DNA of 64,000 nucleotides, taken from assembly GCF_026790145.1 (NCBI RefSeq), contig NZ_JALAMS010000039.1:1-64000 (forward strand), written 5' to 3'. A program made the position numbers and the translations under genes. The DNA comes from Bacillus_I endophytica_A. Its GTDB lineage: Bacteria; Bacillota; Bacilli; Bacillales; Bacillaceae_H. Shown here piece by piece: positions 26,342-35,392 of the stretch. Each line of letters begins with the position of its first letter. The stretch's first letter is position 1. The notes beneath the pieces are model-generated. The model worked only from the letters and a program-made list of their open reading frames with translations. It had not been told where the DNA came from and made no database searches.

Positions 26342-27589
26342 TTATTTTTTGATTTGTCCGTTTCCTCTAATCACAAACTTAGTGGATGTTAGAGCTTTTA
26401 ATCCCATGGGCCCTCGCGCATGAAGCTTTTGTGTACTAATACCAATTTCTGATCCAAACCCGAATTCAAATCCATCCGTGAAACGAGTTGAGGCATTATG
26501 ATAAAGAGCTGCTGCATCTACAGAAGTAAAAAATTCCTTCACATGACTTTCATCATTCGTAATGATAGCCTCTGAATGCTTTGTTCCATATTTATTAATA
26601 TGTGAAACAGCTTCCCCAACAGACAACACACGCTTCATTGCTACCGTTTTATTTAAATACTCTTGTTCCCAATCATCTTCAGTTGCTCTTTGTACCCGAC
26701 TGTGAAGCTGACAAACAGCTTCATCGCCATGTACTTCCACTCCATGGTCCATTAACAAGGAAAGAAGATCTTTACCATGTAGGGCAAGCCATGCGTCATG
26801 AACAAGGACTGTCTCAATTGCGTTACAAACAGATGGACGCTGTGTTTTGGCATTAATAACAATTTCGAATGCCATTTTTACATCTGCAGATTCATCAATG
26901 AAGATATGACAATTACCTGCGCCTGTCTCTAATACAGGAACAGAAGCCTCTCTCACAACGGTCTGAATAAGATTTTTACCCCCTCTTGGGATGAGAACAT
27001 CTAAATACTCATTAAGTGTGAAAAGCTCTTTAGCTGTTTGGCGACTTGTATCTTCAATAAGTTGGACAGCCTCCTTTGGAAAACCAGCTTTTTTTAACCC
27101 GTTATGGATCACATTTACGATTGCTTTATTAGAATAATGAGCAGAAGAGCTTCCTCTTAAAATAACAGCATTACCTGTTTTCAAACAAAGAGTTGAGGCA
27201 TCTACTGTCACGTTTGGTCTTGCTTCGTAAATCATTCCTACAACGCCGAGTGGAACACGCATTTCAGTAATTTTAAGTCCATCATTTCTCTCAATTGTTT
27301 GTAGTACTTTACCTGTTGGATCTTCTAACTTAACAAGTTGCTCAATTCCATGAGCCATTCCTTCCAGTCTTTCAGTTGTTAAAAGAAGACGGTCTAATAA
27401 GGAATCTTCTACACCTTTTGCTCGATTTTCTTCAATATCCTTGCTGTTCTCTTCTAATATATAGCTACTTTGAGCCAAAAGTTGTGCTGCAATACTTGTT
27501 AATGCACTATTTTTTTCGTCTGTTGTTTTATGAACAAGAACAGATGCTGCTTCTTTTGCTCTTTGACCTTTTTCAATTACTTCACTCAT
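26342..27589 (-). CDS. proA: Glutamate-5-semialdehyde dehydrogenase ProA
   Basis: 415 aa aldehyde dehydrogenase-fold enzyme reducing glutamyl-5-phosphate in proline synthesis. Motifs: VGMIYEARPNVTVD, ILRGSSSAHYSN, VLETGAGNCHIF, and the catalytic Cys in QRPSVCNAIETVLVH. Good ribosome binding site (GGGGG). It follows proB by 13 bases, both under the T-box. Confidence 0.96.
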   Translation of the reverse strand: MSEVIEKGQRAKEAASVLVHKTTDEKNSALTSIAAQLLAQSSYILEENSKDIEENRAKGVEDSLLDRLLLTTERLEGMAHGIEQLVKLEDPTGKVLQTIERNDGLKITEMRVPLGVVGMIYEARPNVTVDASTLCLKTGNAVILRGSSSAHYSNKAIVNVIHNGLKKAGFPKEAVQLIEDTSRQTAKELFTLNEYLDVLIPRGGKNLIQTVVREASVPVLETGAGNCHIFIDESADVKMAFEIVINAKTQRPSVCNAIETVLVHDAWLALHGKDLLSLLMDHGVEVHGDEAVCQLHSRVQRATEDDWEQEYLNKTVAMKRVLSVGEAVSHINKYGTKHSEAIITNDESHVKEFFTSVDAAALYHNASTRFTDGFEFGFGSEIGISTQKLHARGPMGLKALTSTKFVIRGNGQIKK

Positions 27590-27602
27590 CTTTTTTCCCC
27601 CT

Positions 27603-28718
27603 CTATCTTAATAAAAGATTATGCTGTCCAACCCATTGATCGCGATGGATCACTTCATAAGAAGAACGTTCAACGCTATGTGCAATCTCATCACTTCGCT
27701 TACCTTTTAAACGATTTAACTCTTCTGATGAATAACACACCTCTCCTTTACCAATTATCCCATTTGTTCCTTCTACTTCAATGACGTCTCCTTCTTTAAA
27801 AACGCCTTCTATTTCAACAACTCCTGCAAGAAGAAGACTTCTTCCGTCTTTCACTAACGCTCTTTCTGCCCCCTCATCAATCATTACTTTTCCTTTCAAA
27901 GATGAATGAAAAGCAATCCACTGTTTACGGGTATTAAGGCCTGTTACTTTGGCTCCTACGTACGTACCATCTCCATTTCCTTCCAAAACCTTGAGCAGCT
28001 TCCTAGGTCCTTGACCACTTCCAATAAAGGTTGGCACACCAAGAGATAACGCCATTTCTGCAGCAAGAAGTTTTGATTTCATTCCCCCTGTCCCAACCTT
28101 GGAACCTTCAGCGCTTGCTACTGACAAAAACTCTTCTGTGACCTGTTCAAGATAGTCAATCCGTTTGGCACCTGGATTTTTATTTGGATTATCATCATAG
28201 AGGCCATTTATATCTGTAAGGATAATAAGACGATCAGCGTGAATTAAGCCACTTAAAAGAGCTGAAAGCATATCATTGTCACCAAATGTAAGCTCTTCAA
28301 TTGAAACTGAATCATTTTCATTTACAATAGGCAAAACAGAGCGCTCTAAAAGTTCGGAGAGCGTATCATATGCATTGCTATAACGCTCACGATGAGCAAA
28401 ATCTTGGCGAGTTAACAAAATTTGAGCTGGTTTTATTCCATAAGTACTGAAAGCTTCAATATAAGCACTCATTAAAACACTTTGTCCAAGAGCCGCTGAT
28501 GCTTGCTTTCCTTTGATTGTGACAGGTCTTGAAGGATACCCAAGCTCTGTAAATCCCGCCGCAACCGCACCTGAAGAAATTAATACAACTTCATGCCCTT
28601 CAGCACGTAAAGCAGCGATAGCTTCCGCATGTTCACTCAACTTTGTATTATCGATTCCACCACTTGTATTTGTTAATGAACTACTTCCAATCTTTACAAC
28701 AACACGCTGTTTTTTCAT
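27603..28718 (-). CDS. proB: Glutamate 5-kinase ProB with PUA domain
   Basis: 371 aa. The amino acid kinase domain (VVVKIGSSSLT, LISSGAVAAGF, IVNENDSVSIEEL..FGDNDMLSA, GTGGMKSKL) is followed by a C-terminal PUA domain from about residue 275. It makes glutamyl-5-phosphate. The start at 28718 follows GGAGGGG; the longer frame reads into the T-box terminator. Confidence 0.96.
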   Translation of the reverse strand: MKKQRVVVKIGSSSLTNTSGGIDNTKLSEHAEAIAALRAEGHEVVLISSGAVAAGFTELGYPSRPVTIKGKQASAALGQSVLMSAYIEAFSTYGIKPAQILLTRQDFAHRERYSNAYDTLSELLERSVLPIVNENDSVSIEELTFGDNDMLSALLSGLIHADRLIILTDINGLYDDNPNKNPGAKRIDYLEQVTEEFLSVASAEGSKVGTGGMKSKLLAAEMALSLGVPTFIGSGQGPRKLLKVLEGNGDGTYVGAKVTGLNTRKQWIAFHSSLKGKVMIDEGAERALVKDGRSLLLAGVVEIEGVFKEGDVIEVEGTNGIIGKGEVCYSSEELNRLKGKRSDEIAHSVERSSYEVIHRDQWVGQHNLLLR

Positions 28719-28738
28719 TTTTTCCCCTCCACGTATAC

Positions 28739-28783
28739 AAAAAGCCCTCTCACATCCTAACAAAAGGACGGAGAGGGCTTTTT
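28739..28783 (-). terminator. T-box terminator hairpin upstream of proB
   Basis: A 13-bp perfect stem AAAAAGCCCTCTC / GAGAGGGCTTTTT ending in a T run, directly after the T-box sequence. With uncharged tRNA-Pro the T-box is predicted to pair with part of it and allow read-through. Confidence 0.9.
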
Positions 28784-28978
28784 CCGCGGTACCACCTTAT
28801 TTGAGCACAAGTTATTATGCTCCACTTTTTCCGTTAACGCCGGTACACACGCTTAGATTTTCCCTCTAAGACTCTGAGGTAGGTTCATTAGCTCCTCCAT
28901 GACAAGGTTTTGCAGCCGATGAACCTCGCTCTCTTACATGGGAAATCTAATTACTATTCCTCTTCAACGTTCTAATTT
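28739..28978 (-). ncRNA. T-box riboswitch (proline) controlling proBA
   Basis: The 240-base leader on the minus strand carries the conserved T-box AAGGTGGTACCGCGG (28784-28798) followed by the terminator. Upstream is a long stem I region containing AACCTACCTCAGAG (about 28871-28886), where a CCT codon is a plausible proline specifier; the exact specifier loop was not folded. It senses uncharged tRNA-Pro(TGG), a copy of which is in this window. Confidence 0.9.
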
Positions 28979-28984
28979 TTCTTT

Positions 28985-29013
28985 ATTATGCCGAGAAAAA
29001 AGAACGGTGTCAA
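28985..29013 (-). promoter_or_regulatory. Sigma-A promoter of the proBA T-box transcript
   Basis: TTGACA (29008-29013), 17-base spacer, CATAAT (28985-28990) on the minus strand, placing the start a few bases before the leader. Confidence 0.85.
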
Positions 29014-29033
29014 GAAGATCTTTCTTATAATTT

Positions 29034-29759
29034 TCAACCTTCCGTTTTTTCAATTTCTTCTGCCATATTTCCATGCATTAAATCTGCTTCTAAAAACTCT
29101 TTTGTTTTTGGCAGTACAAACTGAAGATTAGCATGTTCTCCTATTTCAACCGTACCACTGTCTATTTCAAAATCAAAGATGTGGCCTCCGCCTTGTTTGT
29201 CTTCACTAATAAAATGAAGGTGATAACCAACAACAGCCAGCCCTTGAACATACCGGGGTGTGTAAAACCCAACAATTGTTCCTTTGCAATCTTTAAAGGT
29301 AGAAACATTCTGTTCTTTAACAACGTCTGTCATTGAAGAATATGGGGGCTCCTGTTTGGAAACTGTTCGCGTCTTCATACTACAAAATGAGCCTGTAATA
29401 CGAATAGAATAAAACAAATTTTCGCTAGGTAATATACTAGAGATAAATTGTCCAATTTGCTCCCTTGTTCCATTCTCTTGAATTCGATATGTTAAAGAAG
29501 GATTAAAAAAAGTAACGGCGGCAAAAGGAGTTTTCTCATCTTCTTTTACTTCTTTAATCGTACCATCTCCTTGTAGATGATAAAATTCTCCGTCAACCGC
29601 TAACATTTCACCATCTAGTTTGTTGAATGTGCCGATTCCAAAATCGCCGTGCTTTTTCACTACACTAAAAGGAACCTCCCCTTCAAACACGCCATCTAGT
29701 AAAGCACTGAAGGTTGATACTTGATAGATATTATCACCTTGTCGTTGACCTTCTGTCAC
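29034..29759 (-). CDS. alsD: Alpha-acetolactate decarboxylase
   Basis: 241 aa. The motif GYHLHFISEDKQGGGHIFDFE provides the three metal-binding His residues of the family, and FGIGTFNKLDGEM is the conserved N-terminal loop. It converts acetolactate to acetoin in overflow metabolism. GTG start after AAAGGA. Normally paired with alsS and alsR; neither is nearby here, so it is an orphan copy or its synthase is encoded elsewhere. Confidence 0.92.
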   Translation of the reverse strand: MTEGQRQGDNIYQVSTFSALLDGVFEGEVPFSVVKKHGDFGIGTFNKLDGEMLAVDGEFYHLQGDGTIKEVKEDEKTPFAAVTFFNPSLTYRIQENGTREQIGQFISSILPSENLFYSIRITGSFCSMKTRTVSKQEPPYSSMTDVVKEQNVSTFKDCKGTIVGFYTPRYVQGLAVVGYHLHFISEDKQGGGHIFDFEIDSGTVEIGEHANLQFVLPKTKEFLEADLMHGNMAEEIEKTEG

Positions 29760-29810
29760 GTTACTTTCATCCTTTCTCTTCTACGTTCTTACTTTCATCA
29801 ATATCATTTT

Positions 29811-30590
29811 TTACCCTGCATGTTGGTTGATTAAACTTTGTAGCTTTGTTTCAATATGCTTTTGTCCTGACTCAAGCTCTGCCTTATCAAAATACACACG
29901 AAGGAGACGTTCCTCATCATTGTACATTTCCTCAAGCCACCCAAACATTCCTCTTGCTTTTCGATCTACCTCAACAATTACTTCTAAGCCATGGTCTTCG
30001 AGTTGGAAAACAAGTTCAAGCTCATCAAGTTTCCCTCTATATTGCGAAGAAACCGGGCGAAATTCAAATTCTTGGACAAAAGGCAAACGTCGTCGAAAAT
30101 ACGGAGCATGTTCGCAATCTGCTTCATGAAGTCGAAAACCTATTTGTTCAACAGTTTGAAGCACATTGTTAACCCACTTATGTGGCACAACTTTGATAGA
30201 ATCGTTATCTTTGCTATCAACACCTTTTTCAATATCAACATCTGTATGAAGCCAGACGTTCACGTTTCGCACACTAACAGGTGTATCTAAAGGAAGCTGG
30301 AATGAGAAAGGAAAATCTTTTTGCTCTCCCGCTTTAATAACGAAAGAATTTGTTACGCGATGAGATAACAACTTCACTTCACGATAGTGTTTCTTGTCAT
30401 CCTCTTCAATAAGATACTGTGTCATAACTTCAATATCAATGTCACTCATTGATTGCTCAACATTACCTCCTGTAACATGGACAACACCTGTAATTTCTTC
30501 CCCTTGAGAATATGATGATGAATCTAATATAGTATCAACTTTAGCAGAACCAATTCCTATACTTGCCGCAACTTTCTTAAAAAATGACAT
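29811..30590 (-). CDS. spo0M: Sporulation control protein Spo0M
   Basis: 259 aa with an arrestin-like N-terminal half: MSFFKKVAASIGIGSAKVDTILD, then IDIEVMTQYLIEEDDKKHYRE. B. subtilis Spo0M is 258 aa and modulates the onset of sporulation. AAGGAG at a 9-base distance fixes the ATG at 30590, not the one at 30599. It lies 51 bases upstream of alsD and may be cotranscribed with it. Confidence 0.93.
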   Translation of the reverse strand: MSFFKKVAASIGIGSAKVDTILDSSSYSQGEEITGVVHVTGGNVEQSMSDIDIEVMTQYLIEEDDKKHYREVKLLSHRVTNSFVIKAGEQKDFPFSFQLPLDTPVSVRNVNVWLHTDVDIEKGVDSKDNDSIKVVPHKWVNNVLQTVEQIGFRLHEADCEHAPYFRRRLPFVQEFEFRPVSSQYRGKLDELELVFQLEDHGLEVIVEVDRKARGMFGWLEEMYNDEERLLRVYFDKAELESGQKHIETKLQSLINQHAG

Positions 30591-30702
30591 ACGAACCATC
30601 TCCTTATATAGACTACATTGTTGTGAAGCCTCATAATTTTCTCTGTATCACCTTATACGCTTCATATATCTTTTTGGTTGCATTTTTTTAAGAAGTTATA
30701 TT

Positions 30703-30867
30703 CTACTTGGCTGCCTTTTGAAGTTCGTTTTCTTTAATTAAGTCAGCGGTAAGTTGTCCAGATAAAACAACCATTGGAACTCCTCCACCTGGGTGTGTAG
30801 AGCCTCCTACAAAATACAATCCTTCGTAAACAAACTTAAAATAAGAAATACTAAAGTAAAAACCTTC
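30703..30867 (-). pseudogene. C-terminal remnant of a carotenoid/phytoene desaturase
   Basis: The minus strand reads FVYEGLYFVGGSTHPGGGVP then MVVLSGQLTADLIKENELQK and a TAG stop at 30703-30705. GGSTHPGGGVPMVVLSG is the conserved C-terminal FAD-binding motif of CrtI/CrtN-type desaturases. Only about 50 of about 500 codons remain; upstream the sequence dissolves into AT-rich DNA. No other carotenoid gene is visible. Confidence 0.82.
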
Positions 30868-31011
30868 ATTTAATCACTATATGTTCCGTCATATTTTTTC
30901 ATATATATTCTTTCGATTAACAATGGATTAAACAGAAAATACAGACTATTATAGTCATATCCTTTTTTCCCTATTCAAACTAACTTAAACTTTGTTTAGT
31001 GAAGAATATAT
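30868..31011. other. AT-rich spacer, no gene
   Basis: The rest of the 30591-31065 interval outside the desaturase remnant and terminator. No open frame or RNA motif was recognised. Confidence 0.5.
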
Positions 31012-31042
31012 AAAAAAGGCTACAAACTACGTAGCCTTTTTT
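31012..31042 (-). terminator. Terminator of the second acyltransferase gene
   Basis: AAAAAAGGCTAC-AAACTAC-GTAGCCTTTTTT; symmetric, so it works in both directions. Confidence 0.88.
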
Positions 31043-31065
31043 GTATATCATTATATAACCTATAT

Positions 31066-32187
31066 CTACCCCTTTAATGTAGACGATTTATGTTCGTAAA
31101 GAAAGACTGCCTTTTTCGGAAGCTTTCCAAATATAAAGTTGGCAAAGGGTAGGAACTTATGAACAGCCCATATGATTGTATAGCAAAGGAAAACAACTGC
31201 AATATATGTTGCAAGCATACTAAAATGGAAAGTCACGTTTGCTTGCAACGGAATAAATTTCGCTACTCCTGTAAGAACAAGCGGATGAATCAAGTAAAAT
31301 CCAAAGGAATAAACAGCAATATTTTTAACAATAGCCATATATTTTGGAGAAAACTTTTGAGCTAACATTTCAGCTACAAGGAATGCTGTATAACTTCCTA
31401 CTACCATAAATGTTAAATTACACATGTTATAGATAGCTGCCGGTAAGTGTAACGTCTGCATTGTGTATATATGATAGTGGAGTATAACCGTTATCGTACC
31501 AATAGCAAATGTAAAGATTAACAATAAGATATTTGACTTTTTAAATGCTTTTTCTCGCAGTTCTTGATAGTAAACCCCAATCCAAGCTCCTAGTAAAAAC
31601 GTAGCTAAACTGTCTACAAATAAATTAAGGGTTGTGAAATGATAAGCTGAATTTAATAAAGAATAACAGACTTCAATCGCAATACCAAAGAGCCACATAT
31701 ACTTCCTAAAAAACATCCATTTTTGCGCAATGTACACAAAAATGGGTAGTACAAGATAAACTTGTACAATTAGAAAAATAAAATGAAGCTGATAATATGA
31801 CTCACCTCTTGCAATACGTACAAGTGCTTCTTGCAAATTAAAGGTGTCCATAGATCCCCAATGAGAGTAAATTTCATAAATAATAGCCCAAACAAGATAA
31901 GGAACTAAAATGTAGGACACTCTTTTAATGTAATAGTTTTTCCACAACGATACCGTTAAAGGTCGGTTAATATAGTTGTAAAAGAAAACCATTCCTGTAA
32001 TCACAATGAAAATACCCGCTTCAATTCTAATGATACGATTAATAAAATGGTACTTTTCATAAGCGTCTGTTCCAGCTAGTAATGTATAAGTATAGGCTCC
32101 TGTGACATGCACAAGGATAACCATCAACATCGCAAATATCCTCAAAAAATAGATAGAATTAATATTTGGCTTTTTTTGCTTTTTCAT
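31066..32187 (-). CDS. Membrane acyltransferase, acyltransferase_3 family (second copy)
   Basis: 373 aa with about ten membrane segments. INSIYFLRIFAMLMVILVHV is the typical first segment with Arg and the catalytic His, followed by GIFIVITGMVFFYNYI. It resembles WecH/YiaH-like sugar O-acetyltransferases. No partner glycosyltransferase lies nearby. Only remotely similar to the acyltransferase at 1956-2996. Confidence 0.77.
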   Translation of the reverse strand: MKKQKKPNINSIYFLRIFAMLMVILVHVTGAYTYTLLAGTDAYEKYHFINRIIRIEAGIFIVITGMVFFYNYINRPLTVSLWKNYYIKRVSYILVPYLVWAIIYEIYSHWGSMDTFNLQEALVRIARGESYYQLHFIFLIVQVYLVLPIFVYIAQKWMFFRKYMWLFGIAIEVCYSLLNSAYHFTTLNLFVDSLATFLLGAWIGVYYQELREKAFKKSNILLLIFTFAIGTITVILHYHIYTMQTLHLPAAIYNMCNLTFMVVGSYTAFLVAEMLAQKFSPKYMAIVKNIAVYSFGFYLIHPLVLTGVAKFIPLQANVTFHFSMLATYIAVVFLCYTIIWAVHKFLPFANFIFGKLPKKAVFLYEHKSSTLKG

Positions 32188-32555
32188 TTACTAAAATTCC
32201 CTCCCTAATACATCTTCTGAAGAAAATAAGTGAATCGTTATGCAACTATAAAAATAACATATTTATAGGGATAAACCATTGGAAATTTAACACATGTTAA
32301 AAAAATAAAATTTAAATTTTCTGTTTTTTATGTATATTCCTTCTCTCCATTTATCTTTTATACGTGTTCAAAACTTTCTTCCCTTAAAAGAATATTTCCT
32401 CTATTCATTTAGCAGTTTTTAATGTTTATATATTTAAATTTTTATAAATGCATCAAAATTTCTATCTAATAAATAATATATTGACAAATTTTATCAAAAT
32501 ATTAAACTATATTTATCTATATTTTCTGAAAATTAATTTTAAAGGAGATGGAGTA
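32188..32555. other. Intergenic region upstream of the M6 protease gene
   Basis: About 370 very AT-rich bases between divergent genes. It must hold promoters for both, but no convincing -35/-10 pair or operator stands out. Confidence 0.4.
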
Positions 32556-34907
32556 TTGAAAAAGAGAATATTGACTAAAGGTTTCTTTGGAATTTGTTTG
32601 GCTAGCTCAATGTTTCTAGCACCACTAGGAGGACAAGCTTCTGCCCAGACGCATGAGAAAATAAACCCTTCCCCTCCTATTGATCCAGGACTTATTCCTG
32701 AAGAAAGACTAGCAAAAGAACTCCAAGACAAAGGCATCATAAGTAAATCCCTCACAAATTCTTCATTAGACCGCGCTGTTGAAAATTATATTAATCAAAA
32801 AAGAGTAGAAAAAAACACGGAACATCCTCAAAAAGCTGTCTTTAATCAAAAAGCTGAAAAACTAGTTGAAAAGCAGCAAAAAAAACTAGCCAAACAACTT
32901 GAGAAAGCAAACAAACAAATTAATAAAGGAAAAGATGGAGTAAACGTAAAAAAAGCAAAGCAAGCAAAATATAACGGTGATGTCCGTACAGACAAAGTTC
33001 TTGTCCTTCTTGTCGAATATAATGACTTTAAACATAATAATGTTCAGCAAGAAGAAGGATATATGTATGATGATGACTTTAATAAAAAACATTATGAAGA
33101 CTTGATGTTTGGAGATGAGGAATTCAAGCTCTTTAATGGAGATAAAGTTAAAACATTTAAGCAGTATTATGAAGAACAATCTGGTGGAAGCTATACTGTT
33201 GATGGGACTGTTTCAGATTGGTTGACTGTTCAAGGTAATGCTGCTGATTATGGGGCAGATGGAACAAGTGGACATGATAACGCAAGTGGGACAAAAGGTC
33301 CCCGTGGACTAGTAAAAGATGCTTTAGATGCTGCCGTTAAATCAGGAATTGAGTTATCAGATTTTGATAACTATGATTTGTACGATTATGATGGTGACGG
33401 AAATGCCAATGAACCAGACGGGCTTGTTGATCACTTGATGATTATCCACGCTGGAACTGGACAGGAAGCAGGCGGTGGCTCCCTTGGAGATGACGCAATC
33501 TGGTCACACCGCTGGACATTAGATGGAGTCCACCCTGTTGATGGAACAAAAGCAGATGTTGATTATTGGGGGGGCGAAATGGCTGCTTTCGATTATACCA
33601 TTCAACCCGAAGATGGAGCAGTTGGCGTTTTTGCCCATGAATATGGACACGATTTAGGATTACCAGATGAATATGATACACAATATAGCGGAGAAGGAGA
33701 ACCTGTTGCTTCCTGGTCTATTATGAGCGGTGGTAGTTGGAATGGAAAGATTGCAGGTACAGAACCAACGAGTTTCTCTCCTCAAAATAAAGAGTTTTTC
33801 CAAACCACAATGGGAGGAAATTGGGCTAATATTGCAACAGTAGACTATGCAGATATTAATAAGTATGGAGTTGGAGCTGTTTTAGATCAGAGTGTAACAA
33901 AGTCTAATAACCCAGGTATTGTAAAAGTCAATTTACCTCCTAAAAAAGTAAAAGGAATCTCTCCTGCTTTTGGTAAACAATATTACTATAGTACAAAAGG
34001 AGATAATTTAAATCATACGTTAAAAACAACACAATTTGATTTAACAAATGCAAAAACTGCAAGCTTCCAATACAAAGCCTTCTATGATATTGAATATGAT
34101 TATGATTTTCTTCATGTTTATGCAGTAACAGATGATGGAACTAAAACAGAGATAGATACAATTGGAGACGAAGACACAGATGGAGATGGACGTGCAGAAT
34201 CTACAAAAGGAAAATGGATTGATAAAAATTACACCTTAACTCCTTTTATAGGAAAGAAAGTACATCTTGAATTTAATTATGTAACAGATGGTGGTTTATC
34301 GTTAGATGGTTTTGCATTAGATGAAGCAAATGTACTTGTTGACGACAAAAATATATTTAAAGATGATAGTGAAGGAACTCCTAAATTAGAAATGGATGGG
34401 TTTATTCAATCAGATGGAACATTTTCAAAAGATCATTACTACTATCTAGAATGGAGAAACTATGCCGGAAGTGACAAAGCTCTAGAGCATTCAAGAAATG
34501 CGAAGTACAATACAGGGCTTGTCGTTTGGTATGGCGATGAAAGCTTCACAGATAACTGGGTAGGAGAACATCCTGGTGAAGGGTTCTTAGGAGTAGTGGA
34601 TGCACACCCGAAAGCTATTGCAGGCAAAAAGGATGGGGAGATAACATATAGCCAAAGCACACGTTATCAAGTCGCAGATGCAGCTTTCTCATTTGATCGT
34701 ACGGAACCATTCTCTCTAAATGATTTAACGCGTGGAAACTATAACTTCTATTCTCTAAAAGGAAATAGAGTTTTTGATGACTCCCAAAAATATATTGATC
34801 AAAACATTCCTGATGCAGGTAAAATTTTACCTCAACTTGGTCTAAAGTTCGAAGTCATGGGTGAAGCAAAAGATAATTCAGCAGGACTTGTATGGATTCA
34901 CAAATAA
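32556..34907 (+). CDS. inhA: Immune inhibitor A, secreted M6 metalloprotease
   Basis: 783 aa. Signal peptide with cleavage near ASA-QT, a propeptide of roughly 100 residues rich in Lys/Gln, then the catalytic domain with HEYGHDLGLPDEYD (residues 361-374; zinc His, catalytic Glu, Ca-type Asp). The C-terminal part is beta-rich (QFDLTNAKTASFQYKAFYD...). InhA proteases degrade host antimicrobial and tissue proteins and also process other exoproteins. AAAGGAG selects TTG at 32556; the frame reads open from 32448. Length matches the family. Confidence 0.95.
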   Translation: MKKRILTKGFFGICLASSMFLAPLGGQASAQTHEKINPSPPIDPGLIPEERLAKELQDKGIISKSLTNSSLDRAVENYINQKRVEKNTEHPQKAVFNQKAEKLVEKQQKKLAKQLEKANKQINKGKDGVNVKKAKQAKYNGDVRTDKVLVLLVEYNDFKHNNVQQEEGYMYDDDFNKKHYEDLMFGDEEFKLFNGDKVKTFKQYYEEQSGGSYTVDGTVSDWLTVQGNAADYGADGTSGHDNASGTKGPRGLVKDALDAAVKSGIELSDFDNYDLYDYDGDGNANEPDGLVDHLMIIHAGTGQEAGGGSLGDDAIWSHRWTLDGVHPVDGTKADVDYWGGEMAAFDYTIQPEDGAVGVFAHEYGHDLGLPDEYDTQYSGEGEPVASWSIMSGGSWNGKIAGTEPTSFSPQNKEFFQTTMGGNWANIATVDYADINKYGVGAVLDQSVTKSNNPGIVKVNLPPKKVKGISPAFGKQYYYSTKGDNLNHTLKTTQFDLTNAKTASFQYKAFYDIEYDYDFLHVYAVTDDGTKTEIDTIGDEDTDGDGRAESTKGKWIDKNYTLTPFIGKKVHLEFNYVTDGGLSLDGFALDEANVLVDDKNIFKDDSEGTPKLEMDGFIQSDGTFSKDHYYYLEWRNYAGSDKALEHSRNAKYNTGLVVWYGDESFTDNWVGEHPGEGFLGVVDAHPKAIAGKKDGEITYSQSTRYQVADAAFSFDRTEPFSLNDLTRGNYNFYSLKGNRVFDDSQKYIDQNIPDAGKILPQLGLKFEVMGEAKDNSAGLVWIHK

Positions 34908-34939
34908 AAAAAGGCAGCCTTTTTTAAGGTTGCCTTTTT
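34908..34939 (+). terminator. Terminator of inhA
   Basis: AAAAAGGCAGCC-loop-GGTTGCCTTTTT immediately after the stop codon. Confidence 0.9.
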
Positions 34940-35277
34940 CTTTATTTGTTCTCTTCACTCTAGTTTATAGGAATCATTCTTATTTAAATTGTATAATTCT
35001 GTAACAAAAGTAGGTATTCGTTGCATCTACTTTAACATTATTACAATAAATCCTTTATTTTCCTAGATTCTATCATTCTCTAATTTTCTCTTCTTTTGCC
35101 TCTCATCCCTTCTCCTAATTGGACTCACTCTATTTTTCTATAAAAAAGTCACTCTACTCATTTAAAAAAATAAATTTCTTTTCTAAGTCTCTTTATCTAG
35201 GGAAGAAGCAGTATAACCCTTGATATAAGCGCTAAATAGTAACAAAGTTACCTTCCTTTTTTTCCAACACATACCCT
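34940..35277. other. AT-rich intergenic region, no gene seen
   Basis: About 340 bases between the inhA terminator and the promoter of the LysM/3D gene. It contains scattered TGTAA words but no clear feature. Confidence 0.4.
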
Positions 35278-35294
35278 TGTAGTTAAATTGTAAC
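35278..35294 (+). promoter_or_regulatory. Possible WalR binding site
   Basis: TGTAGT-TAAAT-TGTAAC matches the WalR (YycF) box TGTWAH-N5-TGTWAH with one mismatch. It overlaps the predicted -35. In B. subtilis yocH, which encodes a LysM/3D protein of the same design, is a WalR target. Confidence 0.55.
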
Positions 35295-35316
35295 ACTGAG
35301 CTAATTACTCTGTAAT
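35288..35316 (+). promoter_or_regulatory. Possible sigma-A promoter of the LysM/3D gene
   Basis: TTGTAA (35288-35293), 17-base spacer, TGTAAT (35311-35316), about 75 bases before the start codon. Confidence 0.55.
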
Positions 35317-35392
35317 ACTTTTGAAACATATCTATGTTAATATGACTCTCGTTAGCTTATAAATCCAGAGTTAACAAAGGAGAGATATGTTT

